A stretch of DNA of 64,000 nucleotides. Origin: Megachile rotundata (taxonomy: Eukaryota; Arthropoda; Insecta; Hymenoptera; Megachilidae). The position numbers and the translations under genes are program-made. Shown here one piece after another: positions 57,641-64,000 of this stretch. The notes beneath the pieces were generated by a model. That model searched no databases and was not told the DNA's origin. It saw nothing but the letters and a program-made list of their open reading frames with translations. Location of the stretch: NCBI RefSeq assembly GCF_050947335.1, contig NC_134983.1, positions 9,300,001-9,364,000 on the forward strand. Direction: 5' to 3'. Position 1 is the first letter of the stretch; every line of letters begins with the position of its first letter.

Positions 57641-58052
57641 TTAAATTTGAAAATTTAAGTATTGAGAGTACTCAAAATTTCCCCTTTATACAATCAAGCC
57701 CAATACTGAAAAAATTGTACATAGACCCATTCTACAATTGTACCTTTCCTACAAGCCCACCTAAGGCCATACATCGAGACTACCAACCTACATAAATATA
57801 ACCTTAATAAATCACACAAATTTAAAAAAAGTTGACTTCATCTTCACCAAATACCATTTTACCCATACTGTTGAAACAGATTTCACTCGAAATAGCAAAT
57901 TATTCAAAACGTTTCACATGCTCGCGCAGATTAATGAATACCACGTTCCAAACACGCACTAATCCTGTTTAGAAGTTGCATGCAGCGGTACATCGAACGA
58001 TAACCGTCTAGAAACCTCGTCAGAAACGAATTCCTCCATTCTTTTCAATCAG
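57641..58052. other. Unassigned segment
   Basis: AT-rich until about 57900, then GC-richer, ending in TTCTTTTCAATCAG, a good splice-acceptor candidate at 58051-58052. Confidence 0.4.
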
Positions 58053-58171
58053 GTATCGCTTCCTAGAGAAATTCAAAGGAACGACGCCGACAATCAGCAT
58101 CCACGTCAACGATGCGAAGCAGCTATCGGCTGGATCGGTGCTTCCATTTCGCGGAACGGTTCGGTGGACAG
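58053..58171 (+). CDS. Candidate internal coding exon with CAP-Gly-like motif
   Basis: An acceptor (TTCTTTTCAATCAG) opens a 119-nt exon with one base, 39 codons and one further base before ACAG followed by GTGTGT. The reading begins YRFLEKFKG and ends with LPFRGTVRWTG. The RGTVR-aromatic-x-G pattern resembles the first strand of CAP-Gly domains, which bind microtubule and protein tails. The rest of that fold would need to lie on another exon. Third codon positions are rich in G and C. The incoming phase fits exon 2 of the 20.8-kb gene, 37 kb upstream. Against it, other frames and the minus strand are also open here, and the frame itself runs on to TAG at 58324. An alternative donor is at 58201 (GTAAGA). 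Confidence 0.3.
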
Positions 58172-58880
58172 GTGTGTTGAGAACGCAAGCTCTACGAACC
58201 GTAAGAACAAAAGACATCCGTGTGAGTCCTGGATCGGACACGTGTACGTCATGTTCAGGACAACGGGGAGCGAGATTTTCGGTGAAAGTGCAGCGAAATG
58301 ATACATGGCGTGGTCTACTTCTCTAGATATCTATATAGAGCAACGCGTATTCACCGACACGACGCGTCTTCGGCTTCTTTTTCTTTCTTTTCGACATCCT
58401 TTTCTCCGCGTACCGTGTCGCCGTTTGTCTTCTGGCTACCAGGACCTCTTTCTTTGCAGAAACCGTTTGACTTTAATCGTATTCTTACAGGGATTCACGT
58501 ATGATCTTGATAAAGGGCAGGTGTTCTTCACTTCTTCTTCCAGTGTTCTTTATTTTGGTAAATAATTTCGTTATTCGTATTTCGTATTTAGTCATATTTC
58601 GTATTTAATTATATTTTATATAATTTACTTATATTTTAATCATATTTTATACTGGACAGTAGTCTTTTAAGTAGTACAAATAATTTAGAAGTTGGTAAAT
58701 TGCAAGCTTAATATAAAAATTACATGCTCTGGAAACTATGAAGCTGTTTTAGAGCATTCGGGTTACCCGCCGTTGCAGCTCGGGTCGGGTCGGGTGAAGT
58801 CGGATGCATTCGAGGTTCGCGCTACATCCACTCGGCATTCAAATAATCTTAGATAACCTTTGCAAATTAAACTTGAAAAT
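58172..58880. other. Unassigned segment downstream of the candidate exon
   Basis: A 30-nt interval at 58491-58520 lies between ATTCTTACAG and GTGTTC and reads ten codons in phase 0, fitting only the alternative donor at 58201. A GC-rich TCGGG triplet run at 58781-58795 sits alone in AT-rich DNA. Neither is firmly interpretable. Confidence 0.25.
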
Positions 58881-59245
58881 ATATAAATATAACAATTCTA
58901 AATTTGCACGTTAACAAGTTAAAATTTTCTAGCCTGAAAATATGTCAGTTTGATGTTTTTACTTTCTAAATTTTCTAAACTTGAAAATACATATATAAAT
59001 TAAAGATATCTAATTTCGAAAGATTACAAACTTAGATTTCCATATTTAAAAACGTATCTATTTAAAGTTCCTAAATTAAAAAGTCTTTTTTGAACTTTCT
59101 AAATTTAAAAATTCCATAAATTTAAGATTACGAAATTTAAAAAATTGCAAATCCCAATTTCCAAACTCGACAGTATCTCAATTTGATGTTCCCACCTTCA
59201 AAAATGTATAAACTGAACATTTCCAAGTTTGAAACTGCATAAATT
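58881..59245. repeat. Degenerate AAATTT array
   Basis: TCTAAATTTTCTAAACTTG and AAATTTAAAAA words recur at 8-12 bp. A longer period near 220-240 bp is hinted at by repeated GTCAGTTTGATGTTTTTAC / CAATTTGATGTTCCCAC stretches (58946 and 59179). Confidence 0.7.
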
Positions 59246-60064
59246 TAGTTAAAATAGGTAACATATAAATCAACCCCCTATTTCAATTCTGTTACGTTAT
59301 AATCCGCAAGATTATAAAGTAAAATATATGGAACATTCGAACAAAGTTTGATGCCCTGAAAAGAAATGTCTGTGGATTTACGTGACAAGCGTTTGACACG
59401 TCGTGGACTTTCACAGGGAACGTTTACGGTTCAGGAAGTAGGAAATTATACGGTTCTTTTTTGTAAGTGTTCCGGTACAATTTGAATATATATAGAATGA
59501 ATTATAAGCCTGTGCGCCATGACTTTTGCATTTATTCAATCTGAATAATGTCATGGTATATTTTAGAGTGCTTACCGTTTATACATTAGCAATCAATTAA
59601 ACGATAGAGAAAGTTTCGTAGGAAGGATTGTTTTCATATATGTAGAAAAATATTTGATTGAAGTATGTATCGGATCTTTTATTCCTACACTATTCAAATT
59701 CTTTTTAAACTTATTAGACGTAACAATATATAATCTACACCTACGAGGAGAAACTTTTATGTCTCTCTTGGATGTTAATGTTTTCACTTAATGATAGATG
59801 AAGTATCGTGACGAATTCTTATGTGATTTCTTGCAGAAACGTTCATGTCGTATATTACATCATGACTTTACATAATTAGAATGATATTAACGGCTTTTGA
59901 AGTTTATCTTCCTTATTCAAAATTATACAAAATTTCTGTTACTAATTTTTATAGTAAATTGTAGAAAAATTTAGGGGTTGGTCAGTGATTGTATTAAGTA
60001 CAATAGTCTCAGTAAGAGAGTTGTATGAAATAAGAATGAAAAAATGACTGAGAATGTAAAAATG
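59246..60064. other. Unassigned AT-rich segment
   Basis: Only a 64-codon minus-strand frame is present. No gene or RNA is recognised. Confidence 0.45.
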
Positions 60065-60200
60065 TTCTAAGCTCTCAAGTTTCCGGACCCTCAAAACTTC
60101 TAAAATTCCCAAATGCTAAAATTTCTACATCCTCGAATTAAATTTCTCGCTTTCTTTCCAAGCCCTCAAACTCCGACTTTCGAAATTCCAGAATTTTTTT
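60065..60200. repeat. Short degenerate C-rich array
   Basis: CTCAAGTTTCCGGACCCTCA, CTAAAATTCCC and CCCTCAAACTCC words belong to the AAATTCC family but are strongly decayed. Confidence 0.6.
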
Positions 60201-60960
60201 TCAAAGTACAATTTCCGAATCACTGCGCATACCTAACCGATTATCCACAGAAGCATCGACCGCCTACGATCGCTCACGGATCTACGATATTCTCACGTTA
60301 CATAAGCGCGTAGCCGAGAAAAAGGGAATTGTCTTAGAGTCGGTGCCATACCGGATCGGCAGGAGAGTAAGGACGGCATCGTACTGACCGAGAAGTATTT
60401 CGCCAGAGTCAACGTGCAAGGTGCACGATAAATCGTTGCGACAAGGACATACAATGGGCAACATGTTTGCACGAGCGGCGGTATGGATAAATTAAAGATC
60501 GAAACAAAAGCAGCGAGCCAAGATGGCCGGTTTAAAGGCCTACCGTGGGACGATTCGAATCGAAAGGACGTCTGCAATGGAACGTGACATTCCAATCGGT
60601 TCTCCGTTAACCGATTAATTATTAAACCTCGCTGCTCGAGCTAAATCGTACCAATCGTTTATTGTTCCGATCGACAGGGAAAGTTACGTCGAATTCATTA
60701 ATACGAAAGAAAATTAACGGCCAGAGAACATTTGACTATGCTAACGAGACCATAAGATTGCGTAACTTTGATCGATCATGGGATGCATAATTATGCACGA
60801 GGTTTCGTTCTTGTATTTGGCACGAGGAAACGACGGGAGAAAGAAAAATGGCTGACAGAGGGTGAGGTTCGATTGTCCGATCGAAAATTGGTGTCGTATA
60901 GATCGATGGGATATTGTTTTCTATTGTTACGTCATGTATGGTACAATATCTTAATTACAC
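60201..60960 (+). other. GC-richer island with first-exon-like signals
   Basis: Within this patch CCAAGATGGCCG at 60519-60530 matches the YY1/Pho core (AAGATGGC) and also starts a 31-codon frame beginning MAGLKAYRGTIRIERT. At 60847 an ATG in the context AAAAATGGC is followed after 14 coding bases by GTGAGG, as in a very short first coding exon. A minus-strand frame of up to 100 codons opposes part of it. The island may be a promoter and 5' exon of a gene running to the right, but no later exon was confirmed. Confidence 0.2.
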
Positions 60961-61957
60961 GGGTAAATGTATTCGTGGGGTGGAATTAACTTCACCTCCG
61001 ATGAGGCATGCCGACGACGGAGGAAGTGTCGCAACCAGACACTCAGAAATCGATTGCCGTTTCTACGCGAAACTATTCGACATTTTGTACGATCATGCCA
61101 CGCTTTTTTCGATTTACAAATTGTCCCGCAAAAATTAGCCTTGACATTATTCACGGCACAATTTACCATGGTATTTTAGAACGTTCCTTCAGATATTTTA
61201 GACATTTTTTACATGTTTAGAAACTCAGGTAAAATCTAGGATATACAATGTGATTACGATTGCTGTTAATAACAAAGCTGTTTTTAAAGTAATTATAAAC
61301 TTATCCTTATTATTTCTATACTTATATATTTTACTGTTTTATTATTTTCTTATTTGACTACAACACGAGTGAATCGTATGATCTCTTTCGTATAGAAATT
61401 TGAGTTTCTAATTTTAATTGATGCATCATTGCACACGTCTCGTTGATCTGGGTAACGATTAACCTGATTACTACCTTTCAAGACTTAATAACATATTATC
61501 ATCCGTTGAAGTACTAATAGTCGCACTTTTACTTTAAAGTTATATCAATTATCCCTTAATGTAGATGCAACAAAATTATAACTTTACTTTATTTTTTAAT
61601 TAGTTTACTGTTATAACTGTTTAGGATAACGATCTTAAAATTTCAAAAAAGTTATAGTAAAAATTTAATTGAAAATTCTACGAGTATGGAAACTGTAGTT
61701 AATCTTGATGGAGTCGCACTTAATTATTAAGAGCATTATAAGAACATTATAACATATTCCATTATAATTACTTATTAAGTAAATTCTTATGTGCTCATAA
61801 TTTTGTCCACACGAAAAAAGATCAATCCTTTCGATTTCCTCGTATACGTAAAAATTACGAAACCTTTTTCTGCCATTCTTCCAAGATGAAAACCAAATGG
61901 CAACAGCTCGCTATCTAAAAATGGAACGAGCTCATAAATTCATGCAGCAATCTATCT
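60961..61957. other. Unassigned segment
   Basis: GC-richer to 61200 with four overlapping frames on both strands, then AT-rich with nothing recognisable. Confidence 0.4.
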
Positions 61958-62480
61958 TCAACGTTCGTAGCTCCTAATCAAATGCAAAATTGCATTTTCG
62001 AGTTTCCACGGCATCGATCGACTAAATTGGCCGTTGAATTCGTGTCCCGGTGTCTCACGAACGGTGAAAGTTCCCGATCGGTCCGGATACATGGGATTAT
62101 TTAATACTCTAACTCGTATACAGCCATTTGAAAAAAGGGCAACCACAGGACTAACGTATCCGGTCTGGCACACGACCAGATCCCGCTCTCGACTCTCCTG
62201 TGTCCCTCTCTCTCTCTCTCTCTCTCGAGGGAGAGACTCGAAAATCGTGCAGGCGCTCGTGCGAGACGAATTGCAACGCTCGCGGAGAACGTACGGGGCT
62301 ACCCGGTACGTGTGCCACCAGAGAATGTGCGACCAGTGATCGTGTTCTCTACCGGTTCTCGCATTTTCGCAGGTCATCTGTGATAATAACGGTGAACTAA
62401 CGAGGAAAGGGAAACCGGCTCTCCTTTCGATTTTATTGCCTACAATCGACTCGACCTCGAGCGGTCACGCATCGAACGGG
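61958..62480. other. GC-rich island with open frames on both strands
   Basis: A minus-strand frame of up to 139 codons and plus-strand frames of 101 and 66 codons overlap, so openness reflects composition. CpG steps are frequent and a CT run lies inside. It may be regulatory or 5' untranslated DNA. Confidence 0.3.
62206..62226. repeat. (CT)10 microsatellite
   Basis: Twenty-one bases of uninterrupted CT dinucleotide are followed by CGAGGGAGAG. CT/GA runs are common GAGA-factor-type promoter elements in insects, but that role is not shown here. Confidence 0.95.
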
Positions 62481-62635
62481 CTCCCAATCTAACATTTGGT
62501 TCGATGACCGATTATCACTGGCCACTTACCATTCTATCCATTTATCACTCTATTTCTTACGAGTTTCAATTCTTACACAGTTTTACTCTTGTGAGATGCA
62601 ACGATAAGAATATCAGTGAAATCATTGTCTCTGTT
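62481..62635. other. Unassigned segment
   Basis: No distinct signal was seen. Confidence 0.4.
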
Positions 62636-62935
62636 GGAATTTATAGAGCTGGTAGAATTTGCAGAATTTATAGAAGTTATAGAACCTGTAGATGCTATGG
62701 GATTTGTGGAAATCGTGGAATTTGATAAATTTGAAAATTTGCCAATTTGGAGGTGTGGTGACATGAGCTGCTGAAGACTTGTAGCTTTTAGGACTTGATT
62801 GTTTGATGATTTAGGAATTTGAGGACTTTGATATATGGTGATTTTAAAGCTTAAGAACTTAGAGGATTTGAAGATTTGATATTTTAAAAATTGGAGAATT
62901 TGGAAGTTTGAAAATGTATTTCTATTTTTCTCTCT
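62636..62935. repeat. Degenerate TAGAATTTG array, G-rich on + strand
   Basis: TATAGAACCTGTAG, TAGAATTTGCAG and later GATTTGAAGATTTG words recur at 8-9 bp. The Ser/Ile/Thr/Asn-rich minus-strand frame of 122 codons is read through this array. Confidence 0.85.
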
Positions 62936-64000
62936 TCTCAATCAATGATCACCCATAACGCTTTCATAAAGACATCAGCTCAGCACACAAATGTCACTAC
63001 ACTAATTAGCTTGATAGAAAAAAATTAACAGCAGATAACGCATCCGTATATGCACCAAATGTCATCATAATTATTTTCATACAAAGAAGTTAATAGAGCG
63101 TACGATTAAAATGATACATATTCATAACAAAATAACAGGGTACTTCGTACCCCATAACAACTTTGCACGTACTAAATGTCAGGCGAACAAATTATGATTT
63201 ATACCTTCAAATGTGGTTGCATTTTGTTACTTTTCTTAAGTCGAAGGAAAATGACGTAGAACAAGTTCTGTTCTCCATTTACCTCTAGTCTGTTCATCCA
63301 TGCATAAAAACTGCCATGAACGATAAAAAGCAGTTTGTTTCACTTCTATGCGCCGTTAAATACTTATGCAACTTTGTTGGTTCTGGTTCCAAGTCACGTT
63401 GATACGGTTTCTCGGAAAAAGCGTAAAATCTACATATCCACAGTTGTTTTTCAAAATTCGAAATATATGGCATTCAAGAACGGTATTCGATCGATTAGAT
63501 TTATAGATTTCGTTTGCATGGAATTAATTAATTCTTTACAAGATAAGAGACATCGAGTTGACATCGCAATTGATTTAAGGAATTACATGCTCATTACGAG
63601 TATAATTTTCTTAGAGCAATAGAAGTCAAGTTGCGTTTAGACAAATTGATTTATTGAAATTAGTAAATTTAAATTCTTATAAATTTCTGATTCATTCCAG
63701 AATTCATAATAATATATTGTGTATGTATAATGAGAATAATTTTAATTTTAAATAATTGTAAAAAATGTGCTGTTCAGAAATTATCCATTGTTCCAAAGAT
63801 TTTCTGAAGTATAGCATAGTAGTTTATTTCCAAAAATTTATAATGTTTCAAAGCCTACATTTAAACGAATACGAACTCCCTTAATATATGTTATTTCAAA
63901 AAGTGTCTATCTAGCATTATTCAAAACGATTGACAGAAGTATGCGTCGGCAGAAAGTGTTGAAATAACGAATTACATGTAGCAAGAAAAAGCTCATTTGT
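62936..64000. other. Unassigned AT-rich segment
   Basis: A 95-codon frame at 63335-63622 has no recognised domain. No RNA gene or repeat is visible to the window end. Confidence 0.4.

Noticed and set aside
58781..58795. Plus-strand G-quadruplex from the TCGGG run
   Set aside because: Only three close G-tracts; the fourth is about 19 bases away, outside the usual loop limit.

Overview
The window looks like 64 kb of nuclear DNA from an arthropod, most likely a hymenopteran such as a bee. This is inferred from the make-up: AT-rich sequence broken by CpG-tolerant GC-richer patches, no operon structure, GT-AG intron boundaries, insect-style CTCF-like and initiator-like motifs, and a very high density of degenerate AAATTCC/GGAATTT tandem sequence. 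There is no rRNA, no convincing tRNA, no bacterial gene and no recognisable transposase, reverse transcriptase or viral gene. Nearly all open frames of 60-180 codons are either readings through tandem repeats or chance frames in GC-richer patches, and many lack an ATG.

One locus looks like a real spliced gene. A promoter-like patch at 20617-20745 has five TTCGG motifs at 9-10 bp spacing. It is followed by a first coding exon (ATG 20774 to a GTAAGC donor at 20866), a 211-bp intron with a T-rich tract and TAG acceptor, and a second exon (21077-21178) ending at a perfect GTAAGT donor. The frame stays open across the splice. Its product is not recognised and its 3' continuation is uncertain. Two distant acceptors (42323 and 58051) are in the right phase; the second opens a coding-looking exon with an RGTVRWTG motif resembling the start of a CAP-Gly fold. 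If that link is right, most of the window is one giant intron. Weaker exon-like candidates lie at 10.97-11.05 kb (+), 24.57-24.69 kb (-), 42.40-42.53 kb (+), 43.45-43.54 kb (-) and 60.5-60.9 kb (+).

The dominant content is tandem repeats, in more than 35 blocks spread over the whole window. The common theme is an octamer related to AAATTCCY and its complement, C-rich on the + strand in some blocks and G-rich in others. Larger periods are often exact multiples of 8: 8 bp (780-851), 16 bp (16.2, 25.9, 27.9, 42.8 and 46.9 kb), 24 bp (10.45 kb), 40 bp (57.48 kb), 48 bp (30.3, 38.3 and 54.1 kb), 96 bp (21.9 kb) and a 112/224-bp higher-order repeat (27857-28416). Exceptions are a 27-bp array (8857-9504), a 17-bp array with a 170-bp higher-order period (48228-48754), a 15-bp array with a 121-bp higher-order period (52.0-52.96 kb) and a 15-bp array at 49.85-50.1 kb. 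A second class consists of three- to five-copy AT-rich tandems with periods near 82, 85, 145, 150 and 160 bp.

Small non-coding mobile-element candidates are a 304-bp hairpin MITE (12012-12315), an 80-bp relative of its end (41523-41603), a 105-bp GC-richer element (31931-32035) and a 99-bp element with 10-bp inverted ends (36850-36948). A pair of same-orientation CTCF-like motifs sits at 7683-7809. The remainder is unassigned intergenic or intronic sequence.
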